From: CAZTHC01 sp964613425
GTDB taxonomy: Bacteria > Bacillota > Clostridia > TANB77 > CAG-508
NCBI GenBank assembly: GCA_964613425.1
Contig: CAZTHC010000048.1
Location: 1 to 8,302 of the forward strand
Direction of reading: 5' to 3'
Length of the DNA: 8,302 nucleotides
Shown: positions 1 through 5,938 of the stretch, in pieces
Layout: every line of letters starts with the position of its first letter
Position numbering within the stretch: position 1 is the stretch's first letter
Made by a program: the position numbers and the translations under genes
The notes under the pieces: generated by a model
What the model was told of the DNA's origin: nothing
The model's database searches: none
The model's input: only the letters and a program-made list of their open reading frames with translations

Positions 1-1
1 A

Positions 2-130
2 AAGTTAAGTGCTATAATTGTATTAATAGTAGCTTTTACAATAATTATAGGATTAATAATATGGGGAATATCTAGTTTAGTTTCAGAAGCGTCTAATTTA
101 CTTTCTGGATTGAACCGGATATATAGATAA
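2..130 (+). pseudogene. ytvI: Upstream (N-terminal) fragment of ytvI-like gene, in another frame
   Basis: An open frame enters from the left edge of the window and stops at TAA 128-130. It encodes a hydrophobic stretch (IIVLIVAFTIIIGLIIWGI) followed by a polar segment ending SSLVSEASNLLSGLNRIYR. A membrane segment followed by an amphipathic Ser/Leu/Asn-rich stretch is what AI-2E-family proteins such as YtvI have before the region encoded by the next frame. The downstream frame reads GYIDNLYSQFQ across 117-149 and continues the protein naturally, so I infer one gene broken by a net one-base insertion (or two-base deletion) between about 112 and 128. There is no long homopolymer at the break. 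The real start codon is upstream of the window. The split could be genuine decay or a sequence error. Confidence 0.7.
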
Positions 131-131
131 T

Positions 132-911
132 TTGTATTCACAATTTCAAATTATAATTAGCAATATGGATTTTAGTAGAATTAGAATTCCTAATGAGGTG
201 TTTTCTGCAATACAAGAATCATTAAATGAATTCTTAGGTAATTTATCAAATTATCTTAAAGTGTTTTTAACTAAAACCATAGATTTTGTAACATCTATTC
301 CTACAATAGGAATTTATGTTGTTGTAACGTTAATATCGCTGTATTTTATATGTACAGATAAAATATATATGCTTGACCAATTAGAACACCATTTACCACA
401 ATTATGGGTAAAAAAAATAGGTATACATTTAAGAGAATTAATTAAAGTATTAGGAAATTATTTGAAGGCTGAAGCGACATTAGTAATAATTTCTTTTATA
501 ATTTCGTTAATAGGCTTGTATATAATAAAAATAATGGGGTTAAATGTTGAATATCCATTAATTGTTGCTCTATTAATAGGATTTGTAGATGCTCTTCCTA
601 TATTAGGCTCAGGGGCTGTGATGGTCCCTTGGGCCATATTCTCTGCTTTTAATGGAGATATAAATTTAAGTATTGCAATATTTGTTTTGTGGGCGATAAT
701 GAGCATAGTGAGACAATTTATAGAACCCAAAATAATTAGTAATAAAATTGGAATTCACCCAATATTTACATTAATAGCTATGTATACAGGATTTAAGTTT
801 ATTGGGGTACTAGGAATGCTAGTAGGTCCAATTATATTAATAATTTTAAAAAACATATTTGCAACTTTAATTGATAAAGGAATTATGAAATTTATTTTCG
901 ATAGGAAGTAA
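132..911 (+). CDS. ytvI: Sporulation integral membrane protein YtvI-like (AI-2E family), C-terminal part of a frameshifted gene
   Basis: This encodes about 260 residues of a polytopic membrane protein of the AI-2E transporter family (PF01594), closest in pattern to the sporulation protein YtvI. Hydrophobic segments lie near residues 57-74, 114-135, 141-170, 177-194 and 211-243. Family signatures are visible: DALPILGSGAVMVPWAIF (153-170), RQFIEPKIISNKIGIHP (194-210) and GVLGMLVGP (225-233) before the last helix. The DALPxLGxG and PWA pattern is typical of the YtvI subgroup. YtvI is a membrane protein linked to sporulation; its transported substrate, if any, is not established. The frame opens with TTG at 132 and the next ATG is at 165, but neither has a good ribosome binding site. 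Both are probably internal codons of a longer protein of some 340-370 residues whose first part lies in another frame upstream. The stop (909-911) is 2 bp from the stop of the convergent gene. Confidence 0.85.
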   Translation: MYSQFQIIISNMDFSRIRIPNEVFSAIQESLNEFLGNLSNYLKVFLTKTIDFVTSIPTIGIYVVVTLISLYFICTDKIYMLDQLEHHLPQLWVKKIGIHLRELIKVLGNYLKAEATLVIISFIISLIGLYIIKIMGLNVEYPLIVALLIGFVDALPILGSGAVMVPWAIFSAFNGDINLSIAIFVLWAIMSIVRQFIEPKIISNKIGIHPIFTLIAMYTGFKFIGVLGMLVGPIILIILKNIFATLIDKGIMKFIFDRK

Positions 912-913
912 AT

Positions 914-1453
914 TTAAAACAAAGCTGAAGTTGGAACATAAGAGCTGTCTGGTGGATATACAAATTCATCAGACGGCTTTTCAATTTGCTTGATATTTGT
1001 AACTTGTATTACAGGTATTTCTTCATGATAATTACCTCTTTCAATGGTTCCAATAATTGTAACCCAACTTTTTTCTTTGAAATTTGAAATCTCATTGCAA
1101 TTACATAAAAAACCAACTACTAATGTTCGTAAATCTGAGCTTATTATCATATCTCTAGCTAATACAAATTGATTCTGAGAAAAATCTGGTAATTTATATA
1201 TGTATCCAGAAATACATATTTTTCTACCTGTATATTCACTTAAATTATCGTGTACTGTTTTTAGAGTATTAGTATAGTTTTCTGAGTTAATTACTTGAAC
1301 ATCTGATACTGGAATTTCATCATTAACTTTTATTGTTCCAACATAAATTTTATAAATGGCAATAGAGAAAATAACTAGTATAATTATTCCTAGAATTGTT
1401 AACAAAATTTTAGAAAAAGCTTTTGCATTCACTTTAAAATTATATATAACCAT
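914..1453 (-). CDS. Membrane-anchored protein with TIGR03943/DUF1980-like C-terminal domain
   Basis: This is a 179-residue protein with one strong N-terminal membrane helix (about residues 15-36) and an outside soluble domain. From about residue 58 the pattern matches the C-terminal half of the TIGR03943/DUF1980 family (B. subtilis YcgQ type): YTGRKICISGYIYKLPDF (74-91), QFVLARDMIIS (95-105), VVGFLCNC (112-119), KSWVTIIGTIE (128-138), IPVIQVTNIKQIEKP (146-160) and a closing FVYPP. The family is usually described as a subunit working beside a YcgR-type permease (DUF318), but no permease gene is visible here. As I recall the family, the Cys-Cys region after the FVxxR stretch is usually CCxADA; here it reads SSDLRT, while a CNC follows at 117-119. 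The ATG at 1451-1453 is preceded by AAGAAGG with a 6-nt gap. Exact role unknown; the family call is from pattern memory. Confidence 0.65.
   Translation of the reverse strand: MVIYNFKVNAKAFSKILLTILGIIILVIFSIAIYKIYVGTIKVNDEIPVSDVQVINSENYTNTLKTVHDNLSEYTGRKICISGYIYKLPDFSQNQFVLARDMIISSDLRTLVVGFLCNCNEISNFKEKSWVTIIGTIERGNYHEEIPVIQVTNIKQIEKPSDEFVYPPDSSYVPTSALF
940..982 (+). terminator. Intrinsic terminator for ytvI, inside the 3' end of the opposing gene
   Basis: The + strand RNA can fold a long hairpin, 940-957 with 964-981, around the loop ATACAA. The core is AGCTGTCTGGTG (943-954) with CATCAGACGGCT (967-978), paired throughout if G-U wobbles are allowed. The right arm ends in TTTT, followed after CAA by another TTT. 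It begins 29 nt after the ytvI stop. On the - strand the same wobble positions become A-C mismatches, so the structure is clearly better in the + strand transcript. The U-tract is short, so efficiency is uncertain. Confidence 0.65.
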
Positions 1454-1524
1454 AATTATCCTTCTTTCATAAATATTTACAATAAAATTTTATGCATGGT
1501 ATATGCAATTAGAACAAGAAATAC

Positions 1525-1553
1525 TTGATTTTACTATAATTTAGTGATATAGT
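1525..1553 (+). promoter_or_regulatory. Probable sigma-A promoter for secA
   Basis: A -35 box TTGATT (1525-1530) is followed 17 bp later by a -10 box TATAGT (1548-1553). The -10 box carries an upstream TGA (1545-1547), giving an extended -10. Transcription would begin near 1560 and give a leader of about 33 nt. A perfect TATAAT at 1535-1540 lies inside the spacer but has only poor -35 candidates. Confidence 0.6.
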
Positions 1554-1580
1554 TACAAATATCAAATTTATTAGATTACT

Positions 1581-1586
1581 AGGAGG
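1581..1586 (+). promoter_or_regulatory. Ribosome binding site of secA
   Basis: AGGAGG lies 6 nt before the ATG at 1593. This near-consensus Shine-Dalgarno sequence fixes the secA start and fits high expression of a housekeeping gene. Confidence 0.9.
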
Positions 1587-1592
1587 AAAGTA

Positions 1593-4328
1593 ATGGGATT
1601 ATTAAGTAAAATATTCGGGTCATATAGTGAAAAAGAAGTAAAAAGAGTTATGCCAATTTTGGCCAAAATAAATGAATTAGAAAGTAGTATGTCTTCATTA
1701 ACAGATGAAGAATTAAAAAATAAAACAGTAGAGTTTAAAAATATGTTAGCAGATGCTAAAACATTAGATGATATTTTACCAGAAGCATATGCAGTTGTTA
1801 GAGAAGCTGGAAAAAGAGTTCTTAATCAAAGAGCTTTTGATGTTCAAATAATAGGTGGTACTATATTGCACCAAGGAAGAATTGCAGAAATGAAAACTGG
1901 TGAAGGTAAAACACTTACTGCTGCATTTCCTTTATATTTAAACGCTTTAACAGGTAAAGGTGCACATTTAGTTACAGTTAACGATTACTTAGCAAAATAT
2001 CAAGGCGAAATGATGGGAAAATTGTATAAGTTTTTAGGATTATCTGTTGGATTAGTTTTAACAGGTATGAATCCACAAGAAAAACAAGCAGCATATAATG
2101 CAGATATTACATATGGAACAAATAATGAATACGGATTTGATTATTTAAGAGATAATATGGTTATATATAAAAGTCAACTTGTTCAAAGAGAATTACATTA
2201 TGCAATAGTAGATGAAATTGATAGTATATTAATAGATGAAGCTCGTACACCTTTAATTATATCTGGTACAGCTGCTGAATCTTCAATTTTATATAAACAA
2301 GCAAATGATTTTGTAAAAAGATTAAAAGCAAAAATTATAGTTGAAGAAGATTTAAAAAATCAAGAACAAGCAAATGATAATGAAAATTATGATTATATAG
2401 TAGATTTAAAAGCTAAATCTGCTTCATTAACAGCAAAAGGTATAAAGAAGGCAGAGGAAAACTTTAGATTAGATAATTTAAATGATTTAGACAATTCAGA
2501 ACTTGTTCACCATATAAACCAAGCATTACGTGCAAATGGAATAATGAAAAGAGATACAGACTACATAGTAAAAGATGGCGAGGTTTTAATAGTAGACGAA
2601 TTTACAGGAAGAATTATGTATGGAAGAAGATACAATAATGGTTTACATCAAGCTATTGAAGCAAAAGAGAACGTTAAGATTGCAAATGAATCTAAAACAT
2701 TAGCAACAATTACATTCCAAAATTTCTTTAGAATGTATGACAAATTAGCTGGAATGACAGGTACAGCAATGACTGAAGAAAATGAATTTAGAGAAATTTA
2801 TAATTTAGATGTTATTTCAATTCCAACAAACAAGCCAATGATTAGAGCAGATAATAATGATGTAATTTATAAAAATGAAGCAGCAAAATATAGAGCTATT
2901 GTTAACGAAGTAAAAGAAAGTCATGAAAAAGGACAACCAATATTAATTGGTACAGTTTCAATTGAAAAATCTGAAAAATTAAGTTCTTTATTGAAGAGAG
3001 AAGGAATTCAACATGTTGTATTAAATGCAAAATATCATGAAAAAGAAGCAGAAATTATTGCTCAAGCAGGTAAATTTAATGCTGTAACAATTGCAACAAA
3101 CATGGCAGGTCGTGGTACAGATATTATGCTTGGTGGTAATAGTGAGTTCCTAGCAAAACAAGAAATGAGAAAACAAAACTATTCAGATGAATTAATAGAA
3201 TTTGCAACGGCTCATAACGAAACAAAAGATGAGCAAATATTAAATGCAAGAAAAGTATTTAAAGAGTTAGTAGCAAAATTTGAAGATGAAATTAAAGATG
3301 AAAAAGAAAAAGTTATTGTTGCAGGTGGTTTAAAAATAATAGGAACAGAAAGACATGAGTCAAGAAGAATTGATAACCAATTACGTGGACGTAGTGGACG
3401 TCAAGGAGATATAGGTGAATCTAGATTCTACATTGGATTAGATGATGACTTGATGAAAATATTTGGCGGAGATATGGTTACTAGTGTATATAATACATTA
3501 GGTGCAGATGAAAATATGCCTCTTCAAATGGGAATGCTTTCTAGAGCTGTAGAATCAGCACAAAAGAGAGTTGAAGGAAAGAACTTTAGCATAAGAAAAC
3601 ACGTATTACAGTATGATGATGTTATGAACACACAAAGAGAAATTATTTATAAACAAAGAAAACAAGTTTTAAATGGAGAAAATATTAAAGATAGTATTTT
3701 AAATATGATATCAGCAGTTGCTGAAAATATTGTAGCTACATATTTTGACGAGGGAAACAATTATAATAAAGAAGCATTATTAGCAGAAGTTAAAGTAAAT
3801 TTCGGAATAGAAAAATTAGATAATTTAGACAATGCAGAAAACTTAGTAAATGAATTAAAAGAAAAAGCTTTAAAGAAATACGAAGATAAAGAAGTTGAAA
3901 TTGGTTCAGAACAGCTACGTGAGTTAGAAAGAGTTGTAATGCTAAAAGTAGTTGACCAAAAGTGGATGGACCATATAGATGCAATGGATGAATTAAAAGA
4001 TGGTATAGGTTTAAGAGCTTATGGTCAAAAAGACCCAGTAGTTCAATATAGAATAGAAGGATTCGATATGTTTGACCAAATGGTTAATGATGTAAAAACA
4101 GATGTAGTAAAAATTCTATTAAATATTCGTAAACAAGAAGGAGAAGTAAAAAGAACTCAAACTGTAAATATAACAGGACAAGGATTAGAAAATTCTGAAA
4201 TGAAAACTTCTTCTAATAAAGAACAATCAACTAAAGCACCAGTTGTAAATAACACACCAAAAGTAGGAAGAAACGATGATTGTCCTTGCGGAAGTGGGAA
4301 AAAGTATAAGAACTGTTGTGGAAAATAA
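1593..4328 (+). CDS. secA: Protein translocase ATPase SecA
   Basis: SecA drives ATP-dependent passage of preproteins through the SecYEG channel at the cytoplasmic membrane. The 911-residue sequence is full length for a clostridial SecA, somewhat longer than the 841 residues of B. subtilis. Visible parts in order: Walker A MKTGEGKT (100-107); Walker B VDEID (206-210) running into DSILIDEARTPLIISG; a preprotein cross-linking region with a charged insert near 245-290; VDEFTGR (334-340); MTGTAMTEE (388-396); second ATPase motifs NMAGRGTDIML (503-513) and QLRGRSGRQGD (596-606); the helical scaffold/wing region with RKHVLQYDDVMN (668-679) and QKWMDHIDAMDELKDGIGLRA; a low-complexity linker (about 860-890); and a zinc-binding tail CPCGSGKKYKNCC with Cys 897, 899, 908 and 909. 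The zinc tail is the usual binding site for SecB or lipid/ribosome contacts. No damage is seen. Confidence 0.98.
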   Translation: MGLLSKIFGSYSEKEVKRVMPILAKINELESSMSSLTDEELKNKTVEFKNMLADAKTLDDILPEAYAVVREAGKRVLNQRAFDVQIIGGTILHQGRIAEMKTGEGKTLTAAFPLYLNALTGKGAHLVTVNDYLAKYQGEMMGKLYKFLGLSVGLVLTGMNPQEKQAAYNADITYGTNNEYGFDYLRDNMVIYKSQLVQRELHYAIVDEIDSILIDEARTPLIISGTAAESSILYKQANDFVKRLKAKIIVEEDLKNQEQANDNENYDYIVDLKAKSASLTAKGIKKAEENFRLDNLNDLDNSELVHHINQALRANGIMKRDTDYIVKDGEVLIVDEFTGRIMYGRRYNNGLHQAIEAKENVKIANESKTLATITFQNFFRMYDKLAGMTGTAMTEENEFREIYNLDVISIPTNKPMIRADNNDVIYKNEAAKYRAIVNEVKESHEKGQPILIGTVSIEKSEKLSSLLKREGIQHVVLNAKYHEKEAEIIAQAGKFNAVTIATNMAGRGTDIMLGGNSEFLAKQEMRKQNYSDELIEFATAHNETKDEQILNARKVFKELVAKFEDEIKDEKEKVIVAGGLKIIGTERHESRRIDNQLRGRSGRQGDIGESRFYIGLDDDLMKIFGGDMVTSVYNTLGADENMPLQMGMLSRAVESAQKRVEGKNFSIRKHVLQYDDVMNTQREIIYKQRKQVLNGENIKDSILNMISAVAENIVATYFDEGNNYNKEALLAEVKVNFGIEKLDNLDNAENLVNELKEKALKKYEDKEVEIGSEQLRELERVVMLKVVDQKWMDHIDAMDELKDGIGLRAYGQKDPVVQYRIEGFDMFDQMVNDVKTDVVKILLNIRKQEGEVKRTQTVNITGQGLENSEMKTSSNKEQSTKAPVVNNTPKVGRNDDCPCGSGKKYKNCCGK

Positions 4329-4346
4329 TTTAAAAATATAAAAGGT

Positions 4347-4375
4347 AAAAAGGAAAACGTGAGTTTTCCTTTTTT
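4347..4375 (+). terminator. Intrinsic terminator of secA
   Basis: A perfect 12-bp stem, AAAAAGGAAAAC (4347-4358) with GTTTTCCTTTTT (4363-4374), closes a GTGA loop and runs directly into T residues. It begins 18 nt after the secA stop. Transcription of secA therefore most likely ends here, before the reverse-oriented gene that follows. Confidence 0.88.
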
Positions 4376-4407
4376 ATATAGTAGCCGTAATAAGTTGAAA
4401 AAGCGAA

Positions 4408-4440
4408 AATTGCCAAAAACCTCCGTCCCCTTTGGCAATT
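4408..4440 (-). repeat. REP-like palindrome with GGGGACGGAGG loop; possible terminator of the oxdC gene
   Basis: The perfect 10-bp arms AATTGCCAAA (4408-4417) and TTTGGCAATT (4431-4440) enclose 13 nt. Read on the - strand the loop is GGGGACGGAGGTT. The right arm ends 1 bp before the oxdC stop codon (4442-4444). On the - strand the hairpin is followed by TTTTCGCTTTTT, so it can act as a terminator for that gene. The GC-rich loop stands out sharply from the AT-rich surroundings. From memory, palindromes with a GGGGACGG core recur as dispersed repeats in Firmicutes genomes and resemble REP elements moved by Y1-type (IS200-like/RAYT) transposases. That link is an inference, and no transposase gene is present here. 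Confidence 0.6.
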
Positions 4441-4441
4441 A

Positions 4442-5092
4442 TTAATGTTCTTTTGCTGCATTGCATGGGGGATTTTTTATTTTGTAATCAAAATCTTTGA
4501 AATAACAAACGTTTTGAGGAGTATTATTAGCCGGTGGAAATTCATATCCTGGATATTTTACAATAGGGCAGCTTTCTTTTCTTACGCTATTTAAAAAATC
4601 GTCAGATAAGTTTAGAACTGATTTAACTACTTCTTTTGGTGTCATTGCAATCCATTGTGCTAAAGAAATGTCAGCAAAGTGGTCACTTTTAAATATTTCT
4701 AAGAAAACTAATTTTTCTGTTCCAATATTTTGAACATAATGGAAATCTCCAACAGGTACATATCCAACATCTCCAGCTTGATAATTAAATGTTCTAGCTT
4801 TTGGACCAGGTTTAAATACAGTCATACGAGCTTTACCTTGAATATAGTATTGTAATTCATCTGCATTAGAGTGCCAATGAATTTCTCTCATTGCTCCAGG
4901 TTCTATTTCAACTAAAGCAGCAGATGTAGTATCACACGCTGGGAAATTATTGCTATCTAAAATCCTAAGACTTCCACCTTCAGTTACAATAGGAGGAACA
5001 TTTATTAGTTCATGCTTAAAAGTATTTGGAACTACTCCATAAGGAGAAGTTACTGTTTGTGATTCAATAGTTCCGTGGGTCACCACCATCAA
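4442..5092 (-). CDS. oxdC: Oxalate decarboxylase, second cupin domain (3' part of a frameshifted gene)
   Basis: This frame encodes the C-terminal cupin of an OxdC-type bicupin. The metal site of the second domain is intact: MREIHWHSNADE supplies His72, His74 and Glu79, and GDFHYVQNIG supplies His118 (numbering from the TTG at 5090-5092). RTFNYQAGDVGYVP and FLEIFKSDHFADISLAQWIAM are very close to B. subtilis OxdC. After the usual end near CPIVK there is an extra tail of roughly 35 residues with Cys 196 and 210 and a lysine-rich patch; its role is unknown. The TTG/ATG/GTG codons at the 5' end lack a convincing ribosome binding site. The frame overlaps the upstream half by 29 nt and is one base out of register, so I read it as the second half of one gene rather than an independent gene. 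Translation by re-initiation remains possible. Confidence 0.85.
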   Translation of the reverse strand: MMVVTHGTIESQTVTSPYGVVPNTFKHELINVPPIVTEGGSLRILDSNNFPACDTTSAALVEIEPGAMREIHWHSNADELQYYIQGKARMTVFKPGPKARTFNYQAGDVGYVPVGDFHYVQNIGTEKLVFLEIFKSDHFADISLAQWIAMTPKEVVKSVLNLSDDFLNSVRKESCPIVKYPGYEFPPANNTPQNVCYFKDFDYKIKNPPCNAAKEH

Positions 5093-5738
5093 CGATGTAA
5101 ACTTCTTTTTCTGGAATTACATCAAATACAGATTCATCACATCCAAAATTTGCAGATAAAACATTTCTAGGCATATGCGAAAATAATTCTGAAATAGAAA
5201 ATGTATGATCTTCTGAATAACTACCTTTATCAAATAACATCAAGAACTCACAACCTTCGTGTAGTCCTTGTATTGAGTGAGGAATATTTGCAGGGAATAT
5301 CCAACCCTCACCAGGTTTACAATCAGCTATAAAAGTTCTGCCTCTTTCATCAACAGCTGTAACTCTAGCACCACCTTCTAAAACATATCCCCATTCAGAT
5401 TGTAAATGAGAGTGCATTTCTCTAACACCAGGAGATAAGTTCATATCAACAAGTGCTAGAGTTGTATCGACGGGTAATTCTCTACTTGTAACTTCTCTAG
5501 ACCATCCTCCAGGTTTTAATGTCATATGTGCATCTGAAAGTGAAAATTTTAAGTGAGGGATTAAACCAAAATCAGTTGCTGGAGGAACTAAAACATCTGG
5601 ATTCTGCATATCACGTTCAATATTTCTAGGGCCTAAATCTAGTGCGCCAGCTCCATCACTACGAATTGGTTCAGGAGTGGACGAATTCTTCAATTCATCT
5701 AATTTTTCTTGCATTCTTTTATTAAATTCTCTATCCAT
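5064..5738 (-). CDS. oxdC: Oxalate decarboxylase, first cupin domain (5' part of a frameshifted gene)
   Basis: Oxalate decarboxylase converts oxalate to formate and CO2 with bound manganese and needs traces of oxygen. This frame carries the N-terminal, catalytic half. PRNIERDMQNPDVLVPP (37-53) and KFSLSDAH (64-71) are OxdC hallmarks. Metal ligands are His109, His111 and Glu115 in REMHSHLQSEWGY, and His154 in IPHSIQG. Arg106 is kept. The active-site lid reads SEDHT (175-179), keeping the Glu (176) that matches Glu162 of B. subtilis OxdC, which separates decarboxylases from oxidases. HSH replaces the common HWH. The ATG at 5736-5738 follows AAAGAAAGGA with about 7 nt spacing. The frame stops at TGA 5064-5066 in the linker between cupins; the rest of the protein continues one base out of frame. 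The repaired protein would be about 431 residues against 385 in B. subtilis. A spore-coat paralogue (OxdD type) is an alternative sub-call. Confidence 0.88.
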   Translation of the reverse strand: MDREFNKRMQEKLDELKNSSTPEPIRSDGAGALDLGPRNIERDMQNPDVLVPPATDFGLIPHLKFSLSDAHMTLKPGGWSREVTSRELPVDTTLALVDMNLSPGVREMHSHLQSEWGYVLEGGARVTAVDERGRTFIADCKPGEGWIFPANIPHSIQGLHEGCEFLMLFDKGSYSEDHTFSISELFSHMPRNVLSANFGCDESVFDVIPEKEVYIVDGGDPRNY

Positions 5739-5868
5739 TTATAAATCCTTTCTTTAATTAAATTTATTAATCCTATTTTGTAAAATAATTAAGTAAAAAA
5801 TAGATTATTAATTTTAGTATGATAAAAAAACTGTAAAATATGTAATGATAGAACAAAAATGCTATATT

Positions 5869-5897
5869 TATATTGATTAAATTCGCAAATCAATATA
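5869..5897 (+). repeat. Inverted repeat lying across the prfB promoter
   Basis: Perfect 10-bp arms TATATTGATT (5869-5878) and AATCAATATA (5888-5897) are separated by AAATTCGCA. The left arm contains the whole -35 box and the right arm runs into the -10 box of the proposed prfB promoter. This placement would suit an operator for a dimeric repressor, but chance symmetry in very AT-rich DNA is possible. Confidence 0.45.
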
Positions 5898-5901
5898 TAA
5901 T
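5873..5901 (+). promoter_or_regulatory. Probable sigma-A promoter for prfB
   Basis: TTGATT (5873-5878), a 17-bp spacer and a consensus TATAAT (5896-5901) predict a start near 5908 and a leader of about 30 nt before the prfB ATG. The same -35 hexamer is used in the proposed secA promoter. It implies that prfB is transcribed separately from secA here. Confidence 0.68.
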
Positions 5902-5938
5902 CACATTATTAAATATCAATTTTCGAAAGGGTGAAAAT

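Noticed and set aside
458..730. 90-codon open frame on the - strand
   Set aside because: It lies fully inside the ytvI coding region in a mirror frame; no ribosome binding site or recognisable domain.
1454..1520. Promoter for the small membrane protein gene on the - strand
   Set aside because: The best pair, TTGTTC with TAAAAT, has a 19-bp spacer and overlaps the upstream region of secA; too weak to annotate.
1535..1540. Consensus TATAAT as the secA -10 box
   Set aside because: The hexamers 16-18 bp upstream match TTGACA poorly; the pair TTGATT/TATAGT with an extended -10 fits better, though a second start is possible.
3790..3984. 64-codon open frame on the - strand
   Set aside because: It is the reverse shadow of secA, which is highly conserved there; Leu/Phe-rich text is typical of an antisense frame.
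4157..4438. 93-codon open frame on the - strand
   Set aside because: It antisenses the secA tail and runs through the secA terminator and the palindrome; no family match.
5739..5872. Promoter for oxdC on the - strand
   Set aside because: Only weak pairs were found (such as TTTACT-16-TAGGAT and TTTACA-15-TAAAAT). A promoter must exist nearby if the gene is expressed, but I cannot place it.
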